Shown: one piece after another, positions 32,673 through 40,496 of the stretch
How positions within the stretch are numbered: position 1 is the first letter of the stretch
Layout: each line of letters opens with the position of its first letter
Origin: an uncultured Oscillibacter sp.
Lineage (GTDB): Bacteria; Bacillota; Clostridia; Oscillospirales; Oscillospiraceae
Length of the DNA stretch: 54,028 nt
Reading direction: 5' to 3'
NCBI GenBank assembly: GCA_945868085.1
Contig: CAMBKF010000012.1
Span: 1 to 54,028 of the forward strand
The notes under the pieces: generated by a model
Database searches by the model: none
Seen by the model: the letters and a program-made list of their open reading frames with translations, nothing else
What the model was told of the DNA's origin: nothing
Translations under genes and position numbers: made by a program

Positions 32673-34253
32673 ATGGCCTCATTGAAAGAAGAAATCTCCC
32701 GGCGGCGGACATTCGCCATCATTTCCCACCCGGACGCCGGTAAAACTACATTGACGGAGAAATTCCTGCTCTACGGCGGGGCTATTGCCCAGGCCGGCGA
32801 GGTCAAGGGCAAGCGCGCCCGGGCCGCCACCTCCGACTGGATGGAAATTGAGAAGCAGCGCGGCATCTCCGTCACCTCGTCGGTGATGCAGTTCCGCCAC
32901 GACGGCTTCTGCATCAACATCCTGGACACCCCCGGCCACCAGGACTTTTCCGAGGATACCTACCGCACCCTTATGGCCGCCGACAGCGCCGTGATGGTCA
33001 TCGACGGGGCCAAGGGCGTGGAGCCCCAGACCCGGAAGCTCTTTAAGGTCTGCGCCCTGCGGCACATCCCTATTTTCACCTTTATCAACAAGATGGACCG
33101 GGAGACCCGGGATCCGCTGGAGCTGTGCGAGGAGGTGGAGCGGGAGCTGGGCATCGCCACCTACCCTGTCAACTGGCCCATTGGCTGCGGCAGCGAGTTC
33201 CAGGGGGTTTACGACCGGGAGAAGAAGCGCATCCTGCACTTTACCGACGCGGGCCACGCCCGGAAGGCCGCCGTCACCGAGGCGGAGCTGGACGACCCCG
33301 CCCTGCCGGAGCTCATAGGCGAAAAGCTCACGGGCATCCTGCGGGACGATGTAGAACTGCTGGGCGCCGGGGCGGAGTTCGACCTGAAGGCCGTCCAGTG
33401 CGGCAAGCTCTCCCCCGTGTTCTTCGGTTCGGCCCTGACGAACTTCGGCGTGGAACCGTTTTTGGAGTCCTTTCTGCGCATGACCACGCCCCCCCTGTCC
33501 CGGGAGAGCGACCAGGGCGTGGTGGACGCTTTCTCCCCGGATTTCTCCGCCTTTGTGTTCAAGATCCAGGCCAACATGAACAAGGCCCACCGGGATCGGC
33601 TGGCCTTTATGCGCATCTGCTCCGGGAAATTCGAGCGGGACGCGGAGTATTACCATGTGCAGTCAGGCAAGAAAATGCGGCTGTCCCAGCCCCAGGCCAT
33701 GATGGCCGCCGAACGGGAGATCGTGGACGAGGCCTATGCCGGGGACATTATCGGCGTGTTTGACCCAGGCATCTTCTCCATCGGCGACACCATCACCGTG
33801 CCGGGGAAGAAGTTCCGCTATTCCGGCATACCGTCCTTTGAGCCAGAGCTGTTCCGCTCCGTGTCCCCCAAGGACACCATGAAGCGCAAGCAGTTCATCA
33901 AGGGCGTGCAGCAGATCGCCCAGGAGGGCGCCATCCAGATCTTCAAGTTCCCGGGCAGCGGCTACGAGGACATTGTTGTGGGCGTGGTGGGCTCCCTGCA
34001 GTTTGATGTGTTTGAATACCGCATGCGCAGCGAATACGGCGTGGAGCTGCGGATGGAGGGGCTGCCCTACAGCCACCTGATCCGCATCAAGAGCTACGAG
34101 GGCGACTACCAGGATATGACCCTGTGTACCGACTCCCGGGTGCTGCAGGACTTCAAGGACCGCTATTTCATCGCCTACTGCGGGGCGTGGTCCCTGGGCT
34201 TCCTTACCAAGCATAACCCCGGGCTGGTGCTGGACGACCAGTTGAGCGTGTGA
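32673..34253 (+). CDS. prfC: peptide chain release factor 3
   Basis: A 526-residue translational GTPase that recycles RF1/RF2 after termination. G1 AIISHPDAGKTTLTEK, G2 region GISVTSSVMQF, G3 LDTPGHQDFSEDTYR and G4 INKMDRE are intact, followed by the domain II and III typical of RF3 (QFIKGVQQIAQEGAIQIFK, VVGVVGSLQFDVFEYRM). Length and motifs separate it from EF-G. The ATG follows TTAGGAGGAGCCA. Monocistronic. Confidence 0.97.
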   Translation: MASLKEEISRRRTFAIISHPDAGKTTLTEKFLLYGGAIAQAGEVKGKRARAATSDWMEIEKQRGISVTSSVMQFRHDGFCINILDTPGHQDFSEDTYRTLMAADSAVMVIDGAKGVEPQTRKLFKVCALRHIPIFTFINKMDRETRDPLELCEEVERELGIATYPVNWPIGCGSEFQGVYDREKKRILHFTDAGHARKAAVTEAELDDPALPELIGEKLTGILRDDVELLGAGAEFDLKAVQCGKLSPVFFGSALTNFGVEPFLESFLRMTTPPLSRESDQGVVDAFSPDFSAFVFKIQANMNKAHRDRLAFMRICSGKFERDAEYYHVQSGKKMRLSQPQAMMAAEREIVDEAYAGDIIGVFDPGIFSIGDTITVPGKKFRYSGIPSFEPELFRSVSPKDTMKRKQFIKGVQQIAQEGAIQIFKFPGSGYEDIVVGVVGSLQFDVFEYRMRSEYGVELRMEGLPYSHLIRIKSYEGDYQDMTLCTDSRVLQDFKDRYFIAYCGAWSLGFLTKHNPGLVLDDQLSV

Positions 34254-34269
34254 GAATCTGATAGAAATA

Positions 34270-34307
34270 CCCCGGCAAATGGCGACATTTGCCGGGGTGG
34301 TTTTTTT
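34270..34307 (+). terminator. terminator of prfC
   Basis: CCCCGGCAAATG/CATTTGCCGGGG, perfect 12-base stem, loop GCGA, then TGGTTTTTTT. Confidence 0.92.
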
Positions 34308-34325
34308 GTGGGCGCAAGATGGGGA

Positions 34326-34533
34326 CGGATTGCCACGGGCGCAAAGCGCCCCCGCAATGACAGAGTTTTTTGCGCGGGGTACGGTGCAAATCGGCGGCGG
34401 GGTGGGGGCACCCCGCCCTACGCATGACAAAAAAACTGTGCAAGCCCGGTTCGGGCCGTCGGGGACGCCGGCCCCTACGAATGTAGCAGATGTGCGGTAC
34501 GGACGGGCCGATGTAGGCATCGGCCCTACGGGG
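34326..34533. repeat. composite repeat: family A palindrome and three family B units
   Basis: A family A unit at 34326-34363 (CGGATTGCCAC, stem GGGCGC/GCGCCC, CGCAATGACAG) is followed by three family B units of about 50 bases ending in CCTACG at 34422, 34479 and 34530, each preceded by a GC-rich hairpin (for example GGGCCGATG/CATCGGCCC). It fills the gap between prfC and the yolD-like gene, with no gene visible. Order relative to the copy near 27000 is reversed. Confidence 0.7.
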
Positions 34534-34545
34534 GGGGGTGCAGGG

Positions 34546-34950
34546 TCAGGGCGTTTCCCAAAGGTCGTAGATATCCTCCATGGATACGGCCCACTTATCC
34601 GAAAACACCAGGCGGTTATTGGGGCGGTCGATGGCGTGGAGAACTCCGGTATGCTGCAAATACGCGCCGCCGGCCTTCCGGTCATCGGGCTGAAAATAAG
34701 TGACGGTGACGGTGGGGCGCTCGGGCAGGCGGCGCTCCAGGTGCTGCAAGATCGCATTCAGGCGCTGCTGCTCCTCCTCGCTGTACTCTATGCGCTCATC
34801 CGTGAGCCGGGCGGTCTCGCCCAGGGCATCCTCGTACCCCGTCAGGGCCCGGAAGGAGGAAAACTGCGCCGCCCGGTCCCGCATGGACATGGGCGGATGC
34901 TTTTCCGACCGGTGGTGGGGCAAGTGCATGATGTCGTCGTATGCGCCCAT
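34546..34950 (-). CDS. YolD-like protein, partner of the Y-family polymerase
   Basis: A 134-residue protein beginning MGAYDDIMHLPHHRSEKHPPMSMRDRAAQF, the YolD-like pattern (YDDII..P..S..H..M...RAAQFSPFAAL). YolD genes typically sit next to uvrX/umuC-type polymerases in Firmicutes and are DNA-damage inducible; the role is unclear. The start is the ATG behind GGGAGGACCAT; an upstream alternative would overlap the polymerase end. It lies 14 bases after the polymerase gene. Confidence 0.8.
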   Translation of the reverse strand: MGAYDDIMHLPHHRSEKHPPMSMRDRAAQFSSFRALTGYEDALGETARLTDERIEYSEEEQQRLNAILQHLERRLPERPTVTVTYFQPDDRKAGGAYLQHTGVLHAIDRPNNRLVFSDKWAVSMEDIYDLWETP

Positions 34951-34964
34951 ATGGTCCTCCCTTC

Positions 34965-36455
34965 TCACGCCTTATGGCCGCCGATCTGCCGGTTGCGCTG
35001 GGCGGCGGTGGCCCCCTCTTCATAGTTCATGCCCTTCAAAATGGCGTTTTTGCCGTACTTGTTTTTAATGTGCAGCACCGCCTGCTGCAGCTGCTTCTCC
35101 CGCGCCAGGGCCTCCTGCTCCGCCGCCTGCTGCTTTTCCCGGGCCCCGTAGTCGGTGAACAGGTCCAGCTGCTCCGGCTGGGGGGCGGCGGGGATCAGCT
35201 CCTCCGCCGTCACCTGCTCGGCCACCAGGTACATCCGCCGCACCGGCAGGCGCGCATCCACGATGCGGTCAAAAAGAGCCATGGCGGCGGCGATGATATA
35301 TTTGGAGGACGCGGTGGGACAGGGCAGATGCTCCGTGCCGTGGGCGGGCTTGGGGATGCTGCGGCCATAGGGATCGGTGGTCAGGGGGCCGGTATAGCCC
35401 TGGGTGCTGCCCGCCCGGTCATAGCCCACGGTGAGGACCAATTGCCGGGCCACCACACGCTTTTGCACCAGGTCCAGAGCCAGGGCATCCGCCATTTCCC
35501 GGACCACCAGGCGGGCCTTATCCGCCGGATAGGGGCAAGAGAGCACCTGCCCCGCGCCCATGGAGCTTTTCTCCGGGCGGTAGGACTTGATGTCCGCCAG
35601 GGTCACTGGCTCCCAGCCCCAGGCGTGGTCGATGAGCAGCTCTGCATTCACGCCGAAAAGGCGGTACAGAAGGTCCTCATCCGTTAGGGACCGCCGGGCC
35701 ACGTCCCCCAGGGTGTACATGCCGTTGGCCTCCAGCTTTTTGGCGTAGCCCTTACCCACCCGCCAGAAATCCGTCAGGGGCCGGTGGGACCACAGCTTCT
35801 CTCGGAAGCTCCGCTCGCTCAGCTCTGCGATGCGGGTGCCGTTTTTATCGGGCTTTATGTGCTTGGCGCCCACGTCCATGGCCACCTTACACAGAAACAG
35901 GTTGGGCCCGATGCCCGCCGTGGCGGTGATGCCCGTCTCCCGCAGCACCGCCGCCATGAGCTTCTGGGCAAAGCCACGGGCGTCCAGGCCATACAGGGGC
36001 AGGTAATTGGTGGCGTCAATGAACACCTCGTCAATGGAGTAGACATGGATGTCCTCCGGGGCCACATAGCGCAGGTAGATCTGATAGATCCTGGTAGAAA
36101 TTTCCATATAATAGGCCATGCGGGGCGGGGCCACGATATAATCCAGGGCCAGGGAGGGATCCGAGCGGATGAGCCGGTCGTCGTATTCCCGGACATACAG
36201 CCTGTGCTGCGGATAGGCCCGCTGGCGCTGTTCGTTCACGGCGGCCACCTTCTGCACCACCTCAAACAGCCGGGCCCGGCCGGAGATACCGTAACCCTTC
36301 AGAGACGGGGACACGGCCAGGCAGATGGTCTTTTCTGTCCGGGTGGCATCCGCCACCACCAGGTTGGTGTGCAGGGGATCCCGGCCCCGGGCCACGCACT
36401 CCGCCGAGGCGTAAAACGACTTTAAGTCGATGGCCACATACACTTTTTCCGCCAC
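34965..36455 (-). CDS. Y-family DNA polymerase (UmuC/UvrX-like)
   Basis: A 496-residue translesion polymerase. Metal-binding acidic residues are in VAIDLKSFYAS (Asp9) and YSIDEVFID (about 120), followed by the helix-hairpin-helix ATAGIGPNLFLCKVAMD and the little-finger domain. A beta-clamp binding motif QLDLF sits at about 429-433, then a Gln/Ala-rich tail. It bypasses DNA lesions at the cost of fidelity. The start is a GTG with GGGAGGGGAG upstream. The promoter overlaps a LexA box, so it is very probably an SOS gene; the yolD-like gene follows. Confidence 0.92.
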   Translation of the reverse strand: MAEKVYVAIDLKSFYASAECVARGRDPLHTNLVVADATRTEKTICLAVSPSLKGYGISGRARLFEVVQKVAAVNEQRQRAYPQHRLYVREYDDRLIRSDPSLALDYIVAPPRMAYYMEISTRIYQIYLRYVAPEDIHVYSIDEVFIDATNYLPLYGLDARGFAQKLMAAVLRETGITATAGIGPNLFLCKVAMDVGAKHIKPDKNGTRIAELSERSFREKLWSHRPLTDFWRVGKGYAKKLEANGMYTLGDVARRSLTDEDLLYRLFGVNAELLIDHAWGWEPVTLADIKSYRPEKSSMGAGQVLSCPYPADKARLVVREMADALALDLVQKRVVARQLVLTVGYDRAGSTQGYTGPLTTDPYGRSIPKPAHGTEHLPCPTASSKYIIAAAMALFDRIVDARLPVRRMYLVAEQVTAEELIPAAPQPEQLDLFTDYGAREKQQAAEQEALAREKQLQQAVLHIKNKYGKNAILKGMNYEEGATAAQRNRQIGGHKA

Positions 36456-36491
36456 GGGCTCCCCTCCCCTCCCGGCTGTATTCTTACCTCT

Positions 36492-36520
36492 ATTGTACAG
36501 GATAGAACATCTGTTTGCAA
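36492..36520 (-). promoter_or_regulatory. promoter with embedded LexA (SOS) box
   Basis: On the minus strand TTGCAA and TACAAT are spaced by 17 bases. The spacer carries GAACATCTGTTT on the plus strand (36505-36516), which matches the Firmicute LexA box GAACnnnnGTTC at all but the last base. Placement between -35 and -10 is right for repression. Confidence 0.72.
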
Positions 36521-36528
36521 GTCCAAAT

Positions 36529-36565
36529 CAAAAAAAACGGCCCTCACCAAACAGGTGAGGGCCGT
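36529..36565 (-). terminator. terminator of the zinc-ribbon membrane protein gene
   Basis: ACGGCCCTCACC/GGTGAGGGCCGT, perfect 12-base stem with a five-base loop; on the minus strand it ends in eight T. It lies directly before the polymerase promoter. Confidence 0.9.
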
Positions 36566-36590
36566 CAGTCCGTCCATAAGGATGCCGGTT

Positions 36591-37010
36591 TCAGCTTTTT
36601 CCGTGGATGGAGGTGCCGCACTTGGGGCAGGTGATGATGATCTTGCCCTTGCCCCGGGGCACGCGGCAGACGGTGCGGCAGTTGGGGCAGGTGAAATACT
36701 TATGCTCCTTATCCGCGCTGCGGGCCCGGCCGTTCTTGATGGGGTTCACGATCTTGTTAAGAAACCAGGCATTCTCCCTGCGCCGCTTGGGCAGGTTCCG
36801 GGAGAACATGCGGAACAGGGTCCACACCATCAGAAGGAAAACCACCGTGGATAGAATTGTGTGGACCGTCTCGCTGCTGTATTTTACAAACAGATTCACG
36901 GTGTTGAGCACCAGCAGCAGCACCAGCGACGCCCAGCCCAGCTGGTCGGAGCCGTTGCGCCCGTACATAAAGCGGGAAAGCGCGTTGCCCAGTTTTTGGA
37001 AGAAACTCAT
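36591..37010 (-). CDS. membrane protein with C-terminal zinc ribbon
   Basis: A 139-residue protein with two hydrophobic helices (about 24-45 LGWASLVLLLVLNTVNLFVK and 50-68 TILSTVVFLLMVWTLF), a basic linker (RNLPKRRRENAWFLN) and a C-terminal zinc ribbon, CPNCRTVCRVPRG then CPKCGTS. Soluble end is probably cytoplasmic. Function unknown; proteins of this architecture are common in clostridia. Ribosome site is weak (GAGGCAACGCT). Confidence 0.75.
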   Translation of the reverse strand: MSFFQKLGNALSRFMYGRNGSDQLGWASLVLLLVLNTVNLFVKYSSETVHTILSTVVFLLMVWTLFRMFSRNLPKRRRENAWFLNKIVNPIKNGRARSADKEHKYFTCPNCRTVCRVPRGKGKIIITCPKCGTSIHGKS

Positions 37011-37051
37011 AGCGTTGCCTCGATTCCTGCGGGGAATTTTTCACCTGCATT

Positions 37052-37080
37052 ATTTTACAGGAAAAGGCCCGCCAGGTAAA
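37052..37080 (-). promoter_or_regulatory. promoter of the zinc-ribbon gene
   Basis: TTTACC and TAAAAT spaced by 17 bases on the minus strand, 42 bases before the start. Confidence 0.55.
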
Positions 37081-37133
37081 GGGCGTTTTTACAAAGTTTA
37101 CAAATTTGTTACGAATTATTTGCGCCGGGGCGC

Positions 37134-37162
37134 TTTACTTTCACGAACTAAAATAGTAAAAT
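37134..37162 (+). promoter_or_regulatory. promoter of the yerC operon
   Basis: TTTACT and TAAAAT spaced by 17 bases, 31 bases before the yerC start, in an AT-rich stretch. Confidence 0.6.
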
Positions 37163-37192
37163 GAGGAGAAACTATAAAGGAGGGCAAACGCC

Positions 37193-37507
37193 ATGCTGCA
37201 TCCTGCCAAATCAAAAATCGCCACCAAGCAAAAGAGCGACCTGCTGTATAAGGCCATTTTGAAGCTGGAGACCGAGGAGGAGTGCTACAACTTCTTCCAG
37301 GATCTGTGTACCATTTCGGAGATGCGCTCCATGGAGCAGCGCTTTGAGGTGGCCAAGCTGCTCAACGAGGGCATGATCTACAACGACATTCTGGAGCGCA
37401 CCGGGGCCTCCAGCGCCACTATCAGCCGGGTGAACCGGTCCCTGCTCAACGGGGCCGGGGGCTACGAGAGCATCCTGGAGAAAATGAAGGAGAGCGGCGA
37501 GGAATGA
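37193..37507 (+). CDS. yerC: YerC/TrpR-related DNA-binding protein
   Basis: A 104-residue protein with a TrpR-like helix-turn-helix: ECYNFFQDLCTISEMRSMEQRFEVAKLL then YNDILERTGASSATISRVNRSL as the recognition helix. YerC/YecD family regulators are found across Firmicutes; the ligand and targets are unclear. It is not an ordinary tryptophan repressor. The start ATG follows AAGGAGGGCAAACGCC. Its stop overlaps the start of the methyltransferase gene (ATGA), so the two are translationally coupled. Confidence 0.88.
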   Translation: MLHPAKSKIATKQKSDLLYKAILKLETEEECYNFFQDLCTISEMRSMEQRFEVAKLLNEGMIYNDILERTGASSATISRVNRSLLNGAGGYESILEKMKESGEE

Positions 37508-38244
37508 ACGCATACCAGGGCCTGGCCGGGGCTTATGACTCCCTCACCGGGGATGTGGGGTACGAAAAACGGGCGGATTATCTGGAAAAGCTCTTTGCCC
37601 GCAGCCGCATCCCGGTACACACGGTGCTGGACCTGGCCTGCGGCACCGGCACCATGACCTGGCTGCTCACTGGCCGGGGCTACGAGATAATCGGCGCGGA
37701 CGCCTCCGAGGAGATGCTGGCCGCCGCCATGATGAAAAGCGGCAGCGTGGAGGGCATTGCGCCCATCTTCCTGCACCAGTCCATGCCCAAGCTGGACCTG
37801 TACGGCACCGTGGACGCGGCCATCTGCTGCCTGGATAGCCTCAACTACCTCACCTCCCCCGCCGACGTGCAGCGGACCTTTCAGCGGCTGCATCTGTTCA
37901 TCGCCCCGGGTGGAGAGCTGATCTTCGATGTGAATACCCTGGATAAGTTTCAGAGCCTGGACGGCCAGGTGTTTCTGGACGAGACGGAGGAGAGCTACTG
38001 CGTGTGGCGCACGGAGTTCCGGCGGAATATCTGCTCGTATTGGGTGGATTTGTTCCGCAAAGGGGCGGACGGGCGCTACCGCCGGGACACGGAGCTGCAC
38101 CGGCAGCGGTACTATGCCCCGGAGGAGCTGACGGGCTGGCTGCGGGAGGCCGGATTCGGGAACATCCGCGTGTACGGCGACTGCCGCCTGCGCCGGCCGA
38201 AGGACGGCGAGCAGCGGGTTTACTTCTGCTGCACGCGGGAGTGA
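37504..38244 (+). CDS. class I SAM-dependent methyltransferase
   Basis: A 246-residue small-molecule-type methyltransferase. SAM motif I is VLDLACGTGTMTWLL (about 43), motif II around YEIIGADASEEML, and post-motif DAAICCLDSLNYLTSP. The substrate is not known. It is coupled to yerC by a four-base overlap, and an intact terminator is absent between it and the SUKH gene. A GGCGAGGAATG context supplies a plausible ribosome site inside yerC. Confidence 0.9.
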   Translation: MNAYQGLAGAYDSLTGDVGYEKRADYLEKLFARSRIPVHTVLDLACGTGTMTWLLTGRGYEIIGADASEEMLAAAMMKSGSVEGIAPIFLHQSMPKLDLYGTVDAAICCLDSLNYLTSPADVQRTFQRLHLFIAPGGELIFDVNTLDKFQSLDGQVFLDETEESYCVWRTEFRRNICSYWVDLFRKGADGRYRRDTELHRQRYYAPEELTGWLREAGFGNIRVYGDCRLRRPKDGEQRVYFCCTRE

Positions 38245-38261
38245 CGGAGGAATATTGAAAA

Positions 38262-38681
38262 ATGGATTCGGTGTTTGATTTGCTCAGAAAATATGAGAAA
38301 AAGGGCGATTTTGCGCACGCCACTGTAACCCAGCAGATGATAAAGGAAGCCGAGGAAAGGCTGAGTGTAAAGCTGCCGGAAGCATACAAGAAATTTTTGA
38401 TGGAATTTGGGTTTGGCGGCTTAGATGGCATTGAAACATTGGGAGTTGCCAAAAATGGGCGAATGGTTTTTGTAGATACAACTTTGGAGTTGCGCGCATC
38501 GGGAATGCCCAAAAACCTTATTGCCATCGAAGATTGTGACGAATGGTTTTACTGCATTGAAAACGAGTCTCAGCAGGTAGTTTCTTGGTCGATAGAAGAT
38601 GGAAACGATTATAGAGAAAGCTACTCTGATTTCGAGGCCTATTTGCAGGACAGAGTGAATGACGCGATAGATAATTTATAA
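38262..38681 (+). CDS. SUKH (SMI1/KNR4) domain protein, possible orphan immunity protein
   Basis: A 139-residue SUKH-fold protein: the ATVTQQMIKEAEERL and VKLPEAYKKFLMEFG motifs are typical (W/F..LP..Y..F), and the tail YSDFEAYLQDRVNDAI completes it. SUKH proteins commonly protect against nuclease or other polymorphic toxins. It is visibly richer in A+T than its neighbours and sits between two housekeeping-looking genes with 17-18 base gaps, suggesting acquisition. No toxin gene is present in the window. Ribosome site is weak (ACGGAGGAATATTGAAAA). Confidence 0.85.
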   Translation: MDSVFDLLRKYEKKGDFAHATVTQQMIKEAEERLSVKLPEAYKKFLMEFGFGGLDGIETLGVAKNGRMVFVDTTLELRASGMPKNLIAIEDCDEWFYCIENESQQVVSWSIEDGNDYRESYSDFEAYLQDRVNDAIDNL

Positions 38682-38699
38682 AGAAGGAATTTTCAAATT

Positions 38700-39593
38700 A
38701 TGAGCGATAGAATCGTAAGAGCCATCACCTCCGATGGCATGGTTCAGGCGGCAGCCATCAGCAGCCGCGACCTTACCGAGCGCGCCCGGCAGATCCACAA
38801 GACCCTGCCCGTGGCCACGGCGGCCCTGGGCCGCACCCTGGCCGGCTGCGCCATGATGGGCAACGCCCTGAAGGGCCAGGGCGCCAGCCTGACCCTTCAA
38901 ATCAAGGGCACCGGCCCCCTGGGCACCATTCTGGCCGTGTCCGACCCGGCGGGCAACGTCCGGGGCTATGTGGCCAATCCACAGGTGGACCTGCCTCTGC
39001 GGCCCGACGGCAAGCTGGACGTGGGCACGGCGGTGGGCGCCGAGGGCGGCACTATGACCGTTATCAAGGACCTGAACATGAAGGAGCCGTATGTGGGCAC
39101 CGTGGACCTGCTGGGCGGTGAGATCGCCGAGGACATTGCCAGCTATTTTGTGGAGTCGGAGCAGATCCCCACGGCCTGCGGGCTGGGGGTGCTCATTGAG
39201 CGGGACCAGAGCGTCCGGGCCGCCGGAGGTTATCTCATCCAGCTGATGCCCGGGGCCGACGAGGACACCATTACCAAGGTGGAGGGCGGCGTCCTGGCGG
39301 CGGGGAATGTGTCCGCCATCCTGGACAAGGATCCGGACCCGGAACACCTGCTGAAAACCGTCCTGTCCGACTTTGATGTGAAGATCCTGGAGTCCGACCC
39401 GGTGGAGTACAAGTGCTATTGCAGCCGCGAACGGGTGGAGCGGGCCCTCATTTCCCTGGGTGCGGAGGAGCTGAAAAAGATCCTGCAGGAGCAGGGCTCC
39501 TGCCAGATGACCTGCCAGTTTTGCGATGCGGTGTACGAGTTTGACGGGGCGCAGCTGCAGCAGCTCATTGATAGTTTGGAGACAAAAAAATAA
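38700..39593 (+). CDS. hslO: Hsp33 redox-regulated chaperone
   Basis: A 297-residue holdase that unfolds and activates when oxidised. The C-terminal zinc module is intact: CYC at about 239-241 and CQFC at about 272-275 (plus Cys268). The N-terminal body has the family segments VATAALGRTLAGCAMMGNALKG and GYVANPQVDLPL. The ATG follows AAGAAGGAATTTTCAAATT. It protects against oxidative stress and fits the O2-defence theme of the flavo-diiron genes, though it is not near them. Confidence 0.95.
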   Translation: MSDRIVRAITSDGMVQAAAISSRDLTERARQIHKTLPVATAALGRTLAGCAMMGNALKGQGASLTLQIKGTGPLGTILAVSDPAGNVRGYVANPQVDLPLRPDGKLDVGTAVGAEGGTMTVIKDLNMKEPYVGTVDLLGGEIAEDIASYFVESEQIPTACGLGVLIERDQSVRAAGGYLIQLMPGADEDTITKVEGGVLAAGNVSAILDKDPDPEHLLKTVLSDFDVKILESDPVEYKCYCSRERVERALISLGAEELKKILQEQGSCQMTCQFCDAVYEFDGAQLQQLIDSLETKK

Positions 39594-39616
39594 TTGGCAA
39601 AATATGATTTTTGGTG

Positions 39617-39645
39617 TTGACAACGGGGCACATTTTCGGTATAAT
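39617..39645 (+). promoter_or_regulatory. promoter of the tRNA cluster
   Basis: TTGACA and TATAAT, both perfect, spaced by 17 bases, 33 bases before the first tRNA. The strongest promoter in the window, as expected for stable RNA. Confidence 0.92.
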
Positions 39646-39678
39646 AAACCCTGTCGTTACGAGTGGAACGGCTGAAGC

Positions 39679-39755
39679 GGGAGCATAGCTCAGCTGGTTA
39701 GAGCACCTGCCTTACAAGCAGGGGGTCACTGGTTCGAGTCCAGTTGTTCCCACCA
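39679..39755 (+). tRNA. tRNA-Val (UAC)
   Basis: Full cloverleaf: acceptor GGGAGCA/TGTTCCC, anticodon loop CTTACAA with TAC, T-loop GGTTCGAGTCC, and encoded CCA. Confidence 0.96.
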
Positions 39756-39762
39756 AAAATAT

Positions 39763-39839
39763 GGCCAAGTAGTTCAGTTGGTTAGAACGCCAGCCTGTCA
39801 CGCTGGAGGTCGTGGGTTCGAGCCCCATCTTGGTCGCCA
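39763..39839 (+). tRNA. tRNA-Asp (GUC)
   Basis: Acceptor GGCCAAG/CTTGGTC, anticodon loop CTGTCAC with GTC, T-loop GGTTCGAGCC, encoded CCA. It follows tRNA-Val after seven bases. Confidence 0.96.
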
Positions 39840-39842
39840 TAT

Positions 39843-39918
<76 letters not shown>

Positions 39919-39921
39919 TTT

Positions 39922-39997
39922 GCGGGCGTAGCTCATCTGGTAGAGCGCGACCTTGCCAAGGTCGAGGTAGCGAGTTCGAGCCTCGTCGCCCGCTCCA
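39922..39997 (+). tRNA. tRNA-Gly (GCC)
   Basis: Acceptor GCGGGCG/CGCCCGC, anticodon loop TTGCCAA with GCC, T-loop AGTTCGAGCC, encoded CCA. Confidence 0.96.
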
Positions 39998-40000
39998 AAT

Positions 40001-40026
40001 ACAGAGAGGACTTCGGTTCTCTCTGT
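40001..40026 (+). other. hairpin between tRNA-Gly and tRNA-Cys
   Basis: ACAGAGAGGAC/GTTCTCTCTGT, an 11-base stem with TTCG loop, sits in the only long spacer of the cluster. It lacks a T tract, so it is more likely a processing or remnant structure than a terminator. Confidence 0.7.
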
Positions 40027-40031
40027 CATTC

Positions 40032-40106
40032 GGTGACATAGCCAAGTGGTAAGGCAAGGGTCTGCAAAACCCTCATTCCCCGGTTCAAATCCGGGTGTCA
40101 CCTCCA
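40032..40106 (+). tRNA. tRNA-Cys (GCA)
   Basis: Acceptor GGTGACA/TGTCACC, anticodon loop CTGCAAA with GCA, T-loop GGTTCAAATCC, encoded CCA. It is the last tRNA before the mobile-element genes and so a candidate attachment site, though no duplicated 3' end is found in the window. Confidence 0.95.
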
Positions 40107-40114
40107 TATTAACT

Positions 40115-40417
40115 AAACGGTATGGATGCGTCTGGCGAAAAGCCAGGCGCATCAACCGTTTCCGGGCTATTTAGGGCCCGGATTACTTCTTTCAAACCAT
40201 AGATGCAAATCGCTGTTTCAGAGCGTCTGCCCCGATTCGAACTGGGCGTTTTCCCTTTTCGGGCAGATGCATTCAGCCAGCGCCCTTTTTGAATGGTGAT
40301 TTTTCCGACTGGCAGCGGTATTTTTCTCAAAAAAACTCACAAAGAATTGGGCGTCGTTTTGTTGGTCCTGACGGACTGAGAAAGCGGCGCCCTTTTTCAT
40401 TTCAAAAAGGGCGCTGG
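40115..40417. other. non-coding stretch with nested hairpins after the tRNAs
   Basis: A large hairpin (AAACGG, GATGCGTCTGGC, loop GAAAA, GCCAGGCGCATC, CCGTTT) spans 40115-40161, then CCGGGC/GCCCGG to about 40181. Further on the sequence CCAGCGCCCTTTTTGAA at 40274 is repeated inverted as TTTCAAAAAGGGCGCTGG at 40400-40417, which also pairs with GGCGCCCTTTTT at 40386 to form a hairpin. No convincing gene on either strand. Confidence 0.55.
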
Positions 40418-40438
40418 TTGTAGCGTTAATATTTTGTG

Positions 40439-40475
40439 GGCCGGAGTCTTAGCAATAAGATTCCGGCCATTTTTT
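40439..40475 (+). terminator. terminator before the element genes
   Basis: GGCCGGA and TCTT pair with AAGA and TCCGGCC around a short loop, followed by ATTTTTT. It ends 22 bases before the next start codon and could also act as an attenuator for it. Confidence 0.7.
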
Positions 40476-40496
40476 GTTTCAGAGAGGAGTTCACTT

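Noticed and set aside
34375-34533. A CRISPR-like tandem array.
   Set aside because: Units vary in sequence and length, have no constant repeat with unique spacers, and no cas genes are present.
40200-40270. A tRNA-like string (CCCGATTCGAAC) resembling a reversed T-arm.
   Set aside because: No acceptor, anticodon or D-arm could be folded around it on either strand.
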